From Leptotrichia shahii (GTDB lineage Bacteria > Fusobacteriota > Fusobacteriia > Fusobacteriales > Leptotrichiaceae): a DNA stretch of 64,000 bases. Where the stretch lies: positions 1,426,001-1,490,000 of the forward strand of contig NZ_AP019827.1 in the NCBI RefSeq assembly GCF_008327825.1. The letters are read 5' to 3'. Position numbers and translations under genes: made by a program. The notes beneath the pieces are model-generated. The model saw nothing but the letters and a program-made list of their open reading frames with translations, was not told the origin of the DNA and did no database searches. Of this stretch, positions 42,975 through 51,982 are shown one piece after another; position 1 is the stretch's first letter, and each line of letters starts with the position of its first letter.

Positions 42975-43242
42975 ATATTTTAAAGATTTTTTAAACGAGC
43001 AATTAAAAGATGAAGAGTTTAGAAAAGAATACGAAAGTCTTGAAGCAGAATTTCAAATTATAAAAGAAATTATTGAAGCAAGAAAAGATAAAAATATCAC
43101 ACAAAAGGAATTGTCAGACTTAACTGGGATAACGCAAGGAGATATAAGCAAAATAGAAAACGGAAATGCCAATCCTTCACTAAAAACATTAAAAAAATTG
43201 GCTGCTGCATTTGGTAAAAAATTAGTAATTTCATTTGAATAA
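42967..43242 (+). CDS. higA: HigA-family antitoxin (Xre HTH)
   Basis: A 91-aa antitoxin. The N-terminal part (residues 1-30) is an acidic helix likely to bind the toxin. A Cro/C1-type HTH covers about 35-85: KNITQKELSDLTGITQGDIS and KIENGNANPSLKTLKKLAAA. It overlaps the toxin gene and uses an AAAAGGAGTG ribosome site inside it; the longer frame starting at 42940 has no such site. It would neutralise HigB and repress the pair through the palindrome at 42574. Confidence 0.9.
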   Translation: MSKYFKDFLNEQLKDEEFRKEYESLEAEFQIIKEIIEARKDKNITQKELSDLTGITQGDISKIENGNANPSLKTLKKLAAAFGKKLVISFE

Positions 43243-43264
43243 AAAAATGAAAGGAAATTAATAT

Positions 43265-44131
43265 ATGAAAAAATTAATTATATTATCAATATTATTGACA
43301 ACTCTTTCATACGGTTTAAATAATAAAAGTAATAATGATAAAAAATCAGAAAAAAATTCTGTGAAAAAAGTAAGGACTTCAGAACAAGAAGTAAAAGAAA
43401 TGGTTGAATTATGGAATAAGGCTTCAAGTAATGGAGATTTTACAGTTTTGGAAAATATGCTTGCAGATAAAGTTGAATATTATCAGCAAACAGTTACAAA
43501 GGATTACTATATTAAAGACCAAAAGAAATTTTTTGAAAAGAATCCTATTTACGGGCAAGTGATTAAAGGGAATATTAATATTCAGCAAATTTCAGATACA
43601 CAATATAAAGCAGAATTTGTAAAAGAAGTTACAACTAAAAAAGGAACGAAAGACTATCCATCTTATTTAGTTTTCAAAAAAATAGGAAATGAATGGAAAC
43701 TAATTTTAGAAAGTGATATGGTTTCTGATGCAAATATTGAGAAATCAAAAAAACAAAAAACAGAAAATCCTAATAAATCAACATATTATTATACAAATAA
43801 CCAGACTTTAATTGGAATATTTGACATAAAAAAAATATTTGTAGAAGATGGAGCAGCAAATGAAAATGGGAAAACTATTTATCCATATTTTTTATTTTTA
43901 AGTTCACCAATAAAAGTAGTTCCTTCAGTTGCAAATGATTCTGAGAATGTAGTTGAAACAGGAGTAACTGAATTACATTTAGTTCTTGATGAAAATCTGA
44001 TTAACTATTTAAAATCAAATCAAGCATATGGTAAAAAAGTTAAAATGACAGGAGAGTTATTTCATTCGCAGACTATACATCATCAATCTGCTGTTTTAAT
44101 GGATGTTAAAGATATAGAAATATTAAATTAA
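43265..44131 (+). CDS. Secreted DUF4431-domain protein
   Basis: A 288-aa protein with a signal peptide (residues 1-17). The N-terminal half (about 40-150) looks like an NTF2/SnoaL-type fold (VKEMVELWNKASSNGDFTV, YPSYLVFKKIGNEWKLILES). The C-terminal part (about 190-286) resembles DUF4431: NGKTIYPYFLFLSSPIKV, VTELHLVLDENLI and GELFHSQTIHHQSAVLMDV with its histidine-rich turn. The role is unknown. It follows higBA by 22 bases on the same strand, perhaps through read-through, but otherwise has no link to it. Confidence 0.72.
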   Translation: MKKLIILSILLTTLSYGLNNKSNNDKKSEKNSVKKVRTSEQEVKEMVELWNKASSNGDFTVLENMLADKVEYYQQTVTKDYYIKDQKKFFEKNPIYGQVIKGNINIQQISDTQYKAEFVKEVTTKKGTKDYPSYLVFKKIGNEWKLILESDMVSDANIEKSKKQKTENPNKSTYYYTNNQTLIGIFDIKKIFVEDGAANENGKTIYPYFLFLSSPIKVVPSVANDSENVVETGVTELHLVLDENLINYLKSNQAYGKKVKMTGELFHSQTIHHQSAVLMDVKDIEILN

Positions 44132-44194
44132 TTCATAAAAATATAAAATAAAAAGACTGACTATTAAAAATTAAATAACTACATTTGAAAAAAA

Positions 44195-44316
44195 TTTAAT
44201 ACTATTTTCTATTAGAGCAATGGATTTGTTATAAACTTTATTTAACAAAAGGTCTTGATCCCTTGCAAAAAAACTCATAACCAGTCTGCTATTTAAATAA
44301 AAAACAGTATTATAAA
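44195..44316 (-). repeat. Palindromic MITE-like element, copy f
   Basis: Full-length element in inverse orientation with core CAAAAGGTCTTGATCCCTTG (44247-44266). Its ends TTTAATACTATTTTCTATT and the reverse complement of AAAAACAGTATTATAAA match each other. It fills most of the gap between the DUF4431 gene and the beta-helix gene. Confidence 0.6.
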
Positions 44317-44324
44317 TAAAAAAG

Positions 44325-44346
44325 GCACGCTCAGGTGTCTTTTTTT
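44325..44346. terminator. Terminator between convergent genes
   Basis: GGCAC and GTGTC (44325-44329, 44336-44340) with A and T runs on either side; it can serve both the DUF4431 gene and the beta-helix gene. Confidence 0.6.
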
Positions 44347-44379
44347 GAACTTTAAATTTTTTTACTACTTCTATGTATA

Positions 44380-45423
44380 CTAATTTTTTATAAGACTTGC
44401 ATTAATTATAGCATACAAATTTTTGGCATCTTTTTCAAATTTTACACTATATTTATAACCTTTTTCAGTTTTTTCTATATTTTCAGGCAATTTGTTAAAT
44501 TCAAGTCCATTTTCTGCATTAATTAGAGTAATTTTTAAATTTTTTATATTTTTTGAAGGCTTATTTTGAAAAACTACATTTATATCAAGATTAATTGCTT
44601 TATTTTTTTCAGCCAATATTTTGTCTTTTTCTGTTTCAGATATGTCTGTAACTTTTGAAGAAATTTTTACGATCTCAGGCTTTTCTGGAGCTGCTCCTTC
44701 GCTATTTGTAAGTATCAATATTTTATCATTTTGTCTAGTTTTGTTAGATACTTCAAATACAATTTTTTCAAAATTCTTAATGTCTTTCACTTTAATATTT
44801 TTGGCTTTCAGATCGAGTGTATTTCCAGTTATTACATCAACAGGTTCAGGCTTATTGTCTTTCACATTTATATTACGGCTTCCTCTTCCTCCAAATAATA
44901 TGCTTTCTTTCCCAAACAATACAGAATTACTCTCTATTACGATTTTATTATTTATGACAGAACCTCTGTGGCTGTAACCGCCATAAACATTACCACCAAT
45001 TTTCGAGTCGCCTTTTATTATTATTTCATTATCACTTACTACTGAATTTTGTCCAGCACCACCATAGACACTTCCACCTCTTACTGCTTTCACTCCATCT
45101 TTTTCCCAAAATCCATTTGTTGCCAAAACACCGCCATTAATAATTACCTTGTTATTTTTTATTTCAGAAAATTTATTGTCGTTGTCTTCTACTGCACCAA
45201 AAACACGTTCAAGAGGCTTTCCCCCTGAATTAATATAGACAGTATTTCCTTCAGGACTTGAAGAAATACCAAATGAATTTTCCAATTTTACAAATCCTAA
45301 TGCTTGAGTAGCCTTATTATCTTTTGGATATGTCACCATTTCCTTTGCAGCAAGACTCATACTTAACATTGCAATTCCCGCTAAAATAATTAATCCCTTT
45401 TTTAATTGACTTCCCATTTTCAT
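44380..45423 (-). CDS. Secreted beta-helix (autotransporter passenger-like) protein
   Basis: A 347-aa exported protein with a signal peptide (residues 1-26, ending SLAAK). Residues 80-180 contain beta-strand ladder repeats such as NNKVIINGGVLATNG, GGSVYGGAGQNSVVSDNEII and GNVYGGYSHRGSVINNKIVI, typical of passengers of fusobacterial autotransporter adhesins. However, there is no C-terminal beta-barrel; the last 130 residues look like a separate beta-sandwich module ending in KNLYAIINASLI. It is therefore either a truncated adhesin or a soluble surface/periplasmic protein. The ribosome site is AGGAGG. Confidence 0.7.
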   Translation of the reverse strand: MKMGSQLKKGLIILAGIAMLSMSLAAKEMVTYPKDNKATQALGFVKLENSFGISSSPEGNTVYINSGGKPLERVFGAVEDNDNKFSEIKNNKVIINGGVLATNGFWEKDGVKAVRGGSVYGGAGQNSVVSDNEIIIKGDSKIGGNVYGGYSHRGSVINNKIVIESNSVLFGKESILFGGRGSRNINVKDNKPEPVDVITGNTLDLKAKNIKVKDIKNFEKIVFEVSNKTRQNDKILILTNSEGAAPEKPEIVKISSKVTDISETEKDKILAEKNKAINLDINVVFQNKPSKNIKNLKITLINAENGLEFNKLPENIEKTEKGYKYSVKFEKDAKNLYAIINASLIKN

Positions 45424-45618
45424 AATGCCCTCCTAGAAATAAATTATTTTCAAAATTAAATTTTGAATAAGTTTATATATATTTTACTCCTAATTAGTTT
45501 GATTGTCAATTATTAAGTTAATAAAAATATATTGAGACACATTATACATTTAATTTTATTAATAAAAGAATTTCTGTATAACTATTTTTTTTAATTTGTG
45601 TTTTTAACTTCATATATT

Positions 45619-46374
45619 TTATTTATTTTTTAAATATTTTTTATAAACTTTCTTAAATTCCAAATCCTCATCAATATTCTCCAACTTTTTCTCAAACAAA
45701 TCCATTCTATTTTTCATAGTTTTCTCAATTGAATGAAACTGCCTATATTCATCAATTTTAGCATGATTGCCACTTCGCAATACTTCTGGAACAATATAGC
45801 CATCAATTTCCACAGGTCTTGTATACTGCGGGAATCCCAAAAGCCCGTTATAAAATGAGTCAGTTTCAAAAGATTCCTTTTTTATTACGCCTTCTTTTAT
45901 ACGGATTACAGAATCCATGATTACAAGGGAGGGCAAATCTCCGCTACTTAGCACATAATCACCAATGGAAATTTCTTCATCTACAAATTTATCAATTACC
46001 CTTTGGTCAAGTCCTTCATAACGTCCAGAAATAAGTACAATTTCCTCTTTTTCAGAAAGTTCAGTAACTTTGTTGTGAGTTAATTGTTTTCCCTGTGGAG
46101 ATAAAAAAATTACGTAAGGTTTTTTTGAATTTCCGTTGTTGTAAAATTCATAATTTTCGTAAAAGAAATTCCAGTAGGCTTCTGGCTTTAGAACCATTCC
46201 TGCACCGCCACCAAAGGGAATATCATCCATCTGGCTGTGTTTATTTCTGGCATAATCTCTGATATTTACGATATTAAAATTTATGATATCTTTATCACTT
46301 GCTCTTTTTAGGATAGTTTGTGATAAATATTGCTCAAATAATTCTGGAAATAATGTGAGTACACTAAATTTCAT
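45619..46374 (-). CDS. trmD: tRNA (guanine-N1-)-methyltransferase TrmD
   Basis: TrmD methylates G37 of tRNAs and prevents frameshifting. The 251-aa protein starts MKFSVLTLFPELFEQYLSQT, has the knot motifs FLSPQGKQLTH, LISGRYEGLDQRV and the IGDYVLSSGDLPSLVIMDSV stretch, and a C-terminal helical domain (EVLRSGNHAKIDEYR). The start at 46374 has GGGAG eight bases upstream; the longer frame adds a non-conserved tail. It lies downstream of rimM on the same strand, as in many bacteria, separated by a 304-base gap containing a repeat. Confidence 0.97.
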   Translation of the reverse strand: MKFSVLTLFPELFEQYLSQTILKRASDKDIINFNIVNIRDYARNKHSQMDDIPFGGGAGMVLKPEAYWNFFYENYEFYNNGNSKKPYVIFLSPQGKQLTHNKVTELSEKEEIVLISGRYEGLDQRVIDKFVDEEISIGDYVLSSGDLPSLVIMDSVIRIKEGVIKKESFETDSFYNGLLGFPQYTRPVEIDGYIVPEVLRSGNHAKIDEYRQFHSIEKTMKNRMDLFEKKLENIDEDLEFKKVYKKYLKNK

Positions 46375-46466
46375 TGATTTTACTCCCTTTTTATAATAAT
46401 TTTTATCTATTTGCAAAAGTATAAGAATTCTAATAGAAGTTTGATAATCTAAGTTTTTTATCTATA

Positions 46467-46485
46467 CAAGGAGGCACTCCCCTTG
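46467..46485. repeat. Palindromic repeat core
   Basis: CAAGGAGGCACTCCCCTTG (19 bases) lies in the 304-base gap between rimM and trmD. The remaining bases of that gap are AT-rich and carry no feature I can name. Confidence 0.5.
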
Positions 46486-46678
46486 CTTTAAGATATTTAT
46501 TTTATTATAATAAAACCGATTTAAAACTGAACTCAAAAGCTATGACTATTTTATTCAAATCTTAAATTTATATGTTTTTTAATAGTTTAATTTTAAATAG
46601 GTTCAAGTATAATTTTAAAAAATAAAAATTATATTTTTTTATTTAATGACAGCTCTAATAAAATTACATCAGATTTCA

Positions 46679-47188
46679 TTATTCTCGCATTCCATCAATT
46701 AGAGCTACTTCGATTTTTCCATTTGGAAAGTCAATTTTTGTTACAAATTCATCAATTAATGGAACCATAATTTCTTTTTCTGTATCAATATCTTCAATAA
46801 TTAAGATATTATGAGCAGCGGTTTCCATTACATCAACAATTTCACCAATTTTCTTATTTTCAAAAAATACTTCTAGTCCAAATAGATCTTTTATATAAAA
46901 GTTATCCTCATTTTTTTCTGGCAATAAATCACGTCGAATTTTAACTTTATAGCCATTTAATTCCTTTGCACTATCAACATTGTCAATTCCTTCAAAATCT
47001 AAAATTACTTTTTTGTCGTTTAATCTTTTTACATTTTTTACAACAAGCAATCTTTTTTTATCATTTTTTTCAAGGAGAACACGCTCATTTTGGATAAGTT
47101 CAATGTTTTCAAAAATTGAGTTAATTTTGACGCTTCCTCGTAAATGGTGTGTTCCAACAATTGTTCCTATATTTACTAAGTTTTCCAT
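46679..47188 (-). CDS. rimM: Ribosome maturation factor RimM
   Basis: RimM assists 30S subunit assembly at the 16S 3' domain. The 169-aa protein has the N-terminal beta-barrel (NIGTIVGTHHLRGSVKI) and the C-terminal PRC-barrel (LPEKNEDNFYIKDLFGLEV, VMETAAHNILII, VPLIDEFVTKID), the usual arrangement. The ribosome site is weak. It lies between dhaM and trmD; a repeat separates it from dhaM. Confidence 0.94.
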   Translation of the reverse strand: MENLVNIGTIVGTHHLRGSVKINSIFENIELIQNERVLLEKNDKKRLLVVKNVKRLNDKKVILDFEGIDNVDSAKELNGYKVKIRRDLLPEKNEDNFYIKDLFGLEVFFENKKIGEIVDVMETAAHNILIIEDIDTEKEIMVPLIDEFVTKIDFPNGKIEVALIDGMRE

Positions 47189-47230
47189 TATTTACTATTA
47201 TTTCTCACTTTCTTAATTTTTTCATTTTGA

Positions 47231-47250
47231 CAAGGAGTCAAGACCCCTTG
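47231..47250. repeat. Palindromic repeat core
   Basis: CAAGGAGTCAAGACCCCTTG is a nearly perfect core in the 80-base gap between dhaM and rimM. Confidence 0.6.
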
Positions 47251-47268
47251 CTTTGTTTTTAATTTTAA

Positions 47269-47700
47269 TTAAATTTCCTTTCTTAATTTTGTAAATTTTC
47301 TGCTATCTTCAGCAATTATTTTCAAATCATTCAGGTCAATTCCATCAAAATTACCCGCAACTGCTGAAATTACCCCCTCCAAAAACGGAGCATCTGCAAT
47401 TTTAGCTTCAACTTGCCCTTCCAATTCCTTTATTGCCTTAACTGCATTAAATACGGAACTTCCCATATCTACAAAGACAAGCACTCCTGCCCCCTTGTCA
47501 GCACGGATTATAGCCTGCTTTACATTTTCAACATTTGTTCCATAAACCTCCTTTTTCGCATCACCCCCATTTTCCAAGGCAAAATCCTCTTGCTTGAACA
47601 CTTTTACAAAGTTAATAACTTCTTCTGCAAGTGTATTACTATGACTGACTACTACAATTCCTGCTAATCCTTTATTTTTTGCTTCCATATTTCTGCTCAT
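47269..47700 (-). CDS. dhaM: DhaM-like PTS phosphotransfer subunit (EIIA-Man fold)
   Basis: A 143-aa EIIA-Man/DhaM-like domain. The phosphorylation site is His20 in IVVVSHSNTLAEEV, and GVLVFVDMGSSVFNAVKAI with VAEDAPFLEGVISA-like ADAPFLEGVISAVAG follow. DhaM normally passes phosphate from HPr to the DhaK/DhaL dihydroxyacetone kinase; no dhaK or dhaL is present here, so either they are elsewhere or the domain serves another purpose. The start at 47700 has GGAG only three bases upstream; MEAKNKG four codons in is an alternative. It follows the SPOUT methyltransferase gene by 37 bases. Confidence 0.82.
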   Translation of the reverse strand: MSRNMEAKNKGLAGIVVVSHSNTLAEEVINFVKVFKQEDFALENGGDAKKEVYGTNVENVKQAIIRADKGAGVLVFVDMGSSVFNAVKAIKELEGQVEAKIADAPFLEGVISAVAGNFDGIDLNDLKIIAEDSRKFTKLRKEI

Positions 47701-47737
47701 TCTCTCCTTCTAGATTTTCTATATATTTTTTATTAAT

Positions 47738-48301
47738 TTAATTTTCACCCAGCAGTCTATCTAAAACTATTGAAACGGCACTTCTGACACATAAATGATT
47801 ATATTGGGTTTTTCCACGGATTGGCTCTAAAATTTTGTAGGACAAATCCATAATTTCGCTTGTAAGTCCCCATCCAGTTCCAAATAAAATTAAGTATGGA
47901 GTATCATCTTCAATGATTTCCTTGCCTAAATCAGCATATCCTACAGTATTTGGAAAAATTTTTGCTGAAGTTGTAATAATTTTTGGCTTTTTTCCTTCAA
48001 TTTTCTCAATAGTTTTTATAGAACTTTGGACAGAATCTTCAAGCTTTGTATTTTCAAAGGCTTCATTTCGATTTTTGTTAAATTCTATTCCGTTTCCTTC
48101 AGTCCAGTAGCCGATTATTCTGCCTGTCAGCTCCTTCTGGGCATCAACTGGAGTAATTATGAAATATTTTTTTATATCATAAGTTCTGCAGGTTCTGGAA
48201 ATATCATGTATATCAAAGTTTGTAACTGAAGTCGCTACAACTGCATTATTTTTATTGTATACAGGATAGTGAACAAGTCCTACATATATATTATTTCTCA
48301 T
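47738..48301 (-). CDS. SPOUT-family RNA methyltransferase (Methyltrn_RNA_4-like)
   Basis: A 187-aa protein that belongs to a small family of knotted (SPOUT-like) RNA methyltransferases often encoded beside or fused to trmD. Recognisable parts are YVGLVHYPVYNKNN, VTNFDIHDISRTCRTY, KYFIITPVD and the C-terminal LILFGTGWGLTSEIMD followed by YNHLCVRSAVSIVLDRLLG. The target nucleotide is not known. It lies in a run with dhaM, rimM and trmD, supporting a role in tRNA or rRNA modification. The ribosome site is AGGAAGGA. Confidence 0.85.
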   Translation of the reverse strand: MRNNIYVGLVHYPVYNKNNAVVATSVTNFDIHDISRTCRTYDIKKYFIITPVDAQKELTGRIIGYWTEGNGIEFNKNRNEAFENTKLEDSVQSSIKTIEKIEGKKPKIITTSAKIFPNTVGYADLGKEIIEDDTPYLILFGTGWGLTSEIMDLSYKILEPIRGKTQYNHLCVRSAVSIVLDRLLGEN

Positions 48302-48330
48302 TTTTTTGTTCCTTCCTCATTTTTAATTTT

Positions 48331-49419
48331 TTATTTATTTCGTATTTGTCTATAACCACATATTTTCTCATTTTTTTCCTTATAAGCCAGAGCCATAATG
48401 AATAAAAGTACAGTCTGTACCCAAAAAATCGCAAAATCAGTAAAATTATGAACTACAATTCCAGCAATTAAAGCAATTTTCAAAACATTATTTCTATCGT
48501 TTCTCAAAATATCGTATAAATATCGTAAAAATACAGTAAGTAAAGCTATTGTTCCAATTAATCCGTAGCTCAAAAGCAATTCTACCAATGCATTATGCGA
48601 ATGTGGATACACGTAATTCGTAAATTTATAGTAAAAAAAGTTCCCGTGTCCGTATAAAAGGTTTGTTTTTTTGAAGATTCTAATTGCCATATCAATGATT
48701 TCTATTCTTAACCAAAAATATTCTATTAGCGTACTTTCCCGCAAAAATGGAAAAACTCCTGAAATTACTCCAAAAATATATGACACAAGCATTAAGATTA
48801 ATCCTGCAAAATATCGCCTTTTCAAAAAATAGAAAAAAAGTACAAATACTCCAAGAATCACTGCAATTAGCGATGACCTTGAGCCTGTTATCAGGATTGT
48901 TAAAATATTCATAATAAATATGGCAAAATTGATTTTTGACCTTTTTTCAAAAGTAAAATATAAGTTTATAATTGCCGACATCATCATAATGCTTCCAAGA
49001 TAATTTGGATTAAAATATGCAAAATATCCTACTCTGTTATGCGTGAACAGAAATTCTCCAATTCCGATAAAAAGCGATATTCCAGAAAATTTTGCCATCC
49101 ATTCCAAATTATTTTTTTTAAATTCTACATCTACAATCAATGTATAATAACGTCCAACTATAATGCACAAAAATATTGGAATTGCCATTAATCCCAAAAT
49201 ATTTTTGTAAAAGGCAGATGTTATAAGGGAAAATCCAAGAACGATTCCCACAGTAATAAGTGATTTATCTTTAAATATCTTTTTATATTCTCCAGTTGTA
49301 AAAATATTTATTAATATTAAAATACTAAATAAAATAACCAAAGCATAATGCACAAAAATTGATGCACCTAAAAGTAAATATAATTTTTCCAGATATTTCT
49401 GTCTTTTCTCAATTTCCAA
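48331..49419 (-). CDS. O-antigen ligase-family membrane protein
   Basis: A 362-aa polytopic protein with about ten hydrophobic helices and one large periplasmic loop, the WzyC/WaaL layout. GSRSSLIAVILGVFVLF (about residue 180) and the loop HGNFFYYKFTNYVYPHSHNALVELLL with its His-rich segment are typical of the family. WaaL ligases attach O-antigen to lipid A-core; related Wzy enzymes polymerise glycans. The start is a TTG at 49419 with GGAGG upstream. It is adjacent to the U32 peptidase gene (25 bases), with no other glycan genes nearby. Confidence 0.8.
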   Translation of the reverse strand: MEIEKRQKYLEKLYLLLGASIFVHYALVILFSILILINIFTTGEYKKIFKDKSLITVGIVLGFSLITSAFYKNILGLMAIPIFLCIIVGRYYTLIVDVEFKKNNLEWMAKFSGISLFIGIGEFLFTHNRVGYFAYFNPNYLGSIMMMSAIINLYFTFEKRSKINFAIFIMNILTILITGSRSSLIAVILGVFVLFFYFLKRRYFAGLILMLVSYIFGVISGVFPFLRESTLIEYFWLRIEIIDMAIRIFKKTNLLYGHGNFFYYKFTNYVYPHSHNALVELLLSYGLIGTIALLTVFLRYLYDILRNDRNNVLKIALIAGIVVHNFTDFAIFWVQTVLLFIMALAYKEKNEKICGYRQIRNK

Positions 49420-49443
49420 GGTTCCTCCTTTAATTTTAATAAT

Positions 49444-51765
49444 TTATAAAACTCCCTGTTCAAAAGCGTAAGGAGTATATTTTCCACTTTTTGTATTAAT
49501 ACTTTTTATAATTTTTCTTACTTCATCATCATCTTCAAACGTAAAATCCAGCCTTAATTCATCCAGATCCAGTTCATAAATCTCATCTAATTTGGGTATT
49601 AAGTTCATTGGCTTATCCAAATAAAGTTCGATATTATCCAACTCGTTTTTTACAATTTTATACTTATCGTAAAATTCCCCTTCTAACTCTTTGTAATTCT
49701 CATTAAAAATTTTATGCTCAATATACATTCCTTTTAAATAGCCATAAATTACAAGACCTTTTTTTAATTTATCGGATTTTATATTTTTTAACTGTCGATA
49801 GCTTAATTCTGGCGATAAAAATATAGTTTCTAAATTTTTAAAGTTAGAAAACATTTCAATTGTATGATTATTGAAAATGTTTAAGTTCCAATCTAATGCT
49901 TGTTTTTTTGCTCCAAATTTTTCTCCCATAATTGTCTGATAAAGGTTAGAAACTAAGTTTGTTCCAATTTTTATTTTATCTGTTTTGGACAAGTTCTTTT
50001 CTTTGGCAACATCAAATTGTTTTCGATAAATTTTTGTTATTCCCATTTCACGACAGGCTTTTTCTTGCTCATCATTTGTAACAAGTGCTGAAATAATAGG
50101 CTTTTTCGTGTTTTCTGTATTTCCATTTTCCTTATTTTTAGAATTTTTATTTAATTCAAAATCATATTTTTTTCGCTCAATAGCTGTTCTTTTATAGGAT
50201 TCCAGTAATTTTTCCAAAAGTTCCAGAACACATTCTCTTTTTAAATTTTTCAGTTCACTAAACGGAATAAATGAAGTCCCGTCGTAATCAATCTGAATTT
50301 TTCCAAGCTCAAAAGTTGTATCTCCAAGTTCCCCAATTTTTTCAGCAATTTGCTCTTTTGTAATCAATTTTTTTGCCTCTTGTTCAATAATATTCCCTTT
50401 TTTCGTAACAGAAATTATCTCATTTTTTAAATTTTCAATTTCCAGTGTAAGTTTAATTTCCTGACCTTTTTTTGCAAACAATTTTGCATCAATAGTTGCA
50501 TATCTTTTGGAAATCTTTATATTATGAATAATTCTATCATTAATTTCTTTAGAATAATTTTTATAAATGTACTTTGTCCCTTTTGGTAATTTACCAATGG
50601 AAATAATATCATATTTATAAGCTTTTGAAGTTTTTTCTTCAGTTTTTTTCTTTTTCTTTTCAAAATCTTTTTTTCTAAATTCATTATTTTCTTTCTTTCC
50701 ATTTTCTCCAGCTTCAATAATCCGAATTTTATTTACATATTCTCCGCCAATCTGTTCAAAATTTTTATCTACAAATTGAACTCCATCTCCTAAAATTAAT
50801 TCGTCATCAATTTTAAAGTTATTTGATTCGCCAATTCTCGCACCTAGAAAATATCCGAAATTTGAAGAATATTTAAAGTTCATAAGTTTATCATCTAAAT
50901 AAAAATATCCCTTTGAATACCCACGGTTAAAGAGCTTGTAGCTTTCTGTCGGTCGTGGAGTACCTTTTAAAATATTATCGTAATAACTTACGGTTTCGTA
51001 GACATATTCGCTCGATTTTTTCCGTCCTTCGACTTTTATTGCATCAATTCCAATACTTTTTAACATATTGATTTCCTTTTCCTGCAAAAGCTGGTCGTTT
51101 GGGCTTAGAAAATATGCACTTTTGCCATTTTCATCCGTAAACTTTTTACGGCAAGAATATGCACAGAGTCCACGATTTCCACTTCTCCCCCCAATAAAGC
51201 TGCTTATATAGCAATTTCCAGAGTAGGAAATGCAAAGTGAACCTGAAACAAAGATTTCCAGCTCTATATCCGTTTTTTCACGGATACTTTTTATTTCTTC
51301 AAAGGAAAGTTCTCTCGCAAGACAGACACGAGTTAGACCCAGTTCCTTTAATTTATTGGCTTCTACATGATTTGCCACAGTCATTTGCGTACTTCCGTGA
51401 ATTTTTAAGTTTGGAAAATTTTCCTTTAAAAACTTCACAAATCCCAGATCCTGTACAATCACAGCATCAATTCCATGTTCATAAACTCTTTTGACATTAT
51501 TGTACATACTGTTAATTTCGCTGTCCTTTAAAATCGTATTCAAAGTCATAAGCGTTTTAACCCCACGTGAATGAGCATAGTCAATCCCGTCAAATACCTC
51601 CTGCATAGCCAGATTTTCATTATTCCTTCTAGCCCCAAATCCCTTCAGACCAAAAAATACCTCGTTAGCCCCAGCCTTCACCGCCGCAACCAGTTTTTCA
51701 TAATTTCCTGCTGGTGCCAGAATATTCATTTTTTTCTTTTTATCAAAATCTATTTCCTGTTTCAA
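49444..51765 (-). CDS. Peptidase U32-family protein
   Basis: A 773-aa U32 protein. The N-terminal TIM-barrel-like domain begins ILAPAGNYEKLVAAVKAGAN and carries the family signature VSGSLCISYSGNCYISS, followed by RGLCAYSCRKKF, giving the four cysteines that could bind a [4Fe-4S] cluster; KVEGRKKSSEYVYETVSYY follows. The C-terminal 400 residues include a lysine-rich linker and a second barrel-like part. Characterised members (TrhP, RlhA) hydroxylate tRNA or rRNA bases, so RNA modification is likelier than proteolysis. The start is a TTG at 51765; an ATG twelve codons in is possible. Confidence 0.88.
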   Translation of the reverse strand: MKQEIDFDKKKKMNILAPAGNYEKLVAAVKAGANEVFFGLKGFGARRNNENLAMQEVFDGIDYAHSRGVKTLMTLNTILKDSEINSMYNNVKRVYEHGIDAVIVQDLGFVKFLKENFPNLKIHGSTQMTVANHVEANKLKELGLTRVCLARELSFEEIKSIREKTDIELEIFVSGSLCISYSGNCYISSFIGGRSGNRGLCAYSCRKKFTDENGKSAYFLSPNDQLLQEKEINMLKSIGIDAIKVEGRKKSSEYVYETVSYYDNILKGTPRPTESYKLFNRGYSKGYFYLDDKLMNFKYSSNFGYFLGARIGESNNFKIDDELILGDGVQFVDKNFEQIGGEYVNKIRIIEAGENGKKENNEFRKKDFEKKKKKTEEKTSKAYKYDIISIGKLPKGTKYIYKNYSKEINDRIIHNIKISKRYATIDAKLFAKKGQEIKLTLEIENLKNEIISVTKKGNIIEQEAKKLITKEQIAEKIGELGDTTFELGKIQIDYDGTSFIPFSELKNLKRECVLELLEKLLESYKRTAIERKKYDFELNKNSKNKENGNTENTKKPIISALVTNDEQEKACREMGITKIYRKQFDVAKEKNLSKTDKIKIGTNLVSNLYQTIMGEKFGAKKQALDWNLNIFNNHTIEMFSNFKNLETIFLSPELSYRQLKNIKSDKLKKGLVIYGYLKGMYIEHKIFNENYKELEGEFYDKYKIVKNELDNIELYLDKPMNLIPKLDEIYELDLDELRLDFTFEDDDEVRKIIKSINTKSGKYTPYAFEQGVL

Positions 51766-51982
51766 CTTTAATTTCTCTCCATTTTTTCAAATTTTTTCAT
51801 TTTTTATATTATAGCAAATTTGCTATTTTTTTCCAATTTATTTTTCTTATATATTTCATAAAAAGTGACATTTACACTTTCAATTTACTACTAAAAAAAT
51901 TTTTCAAAAAAATTATTTAAAAATTTAGAAAAATAGGGTATAATTGATTATGGAAAAAATATAAAATTTTTAGGAGGAGAAA

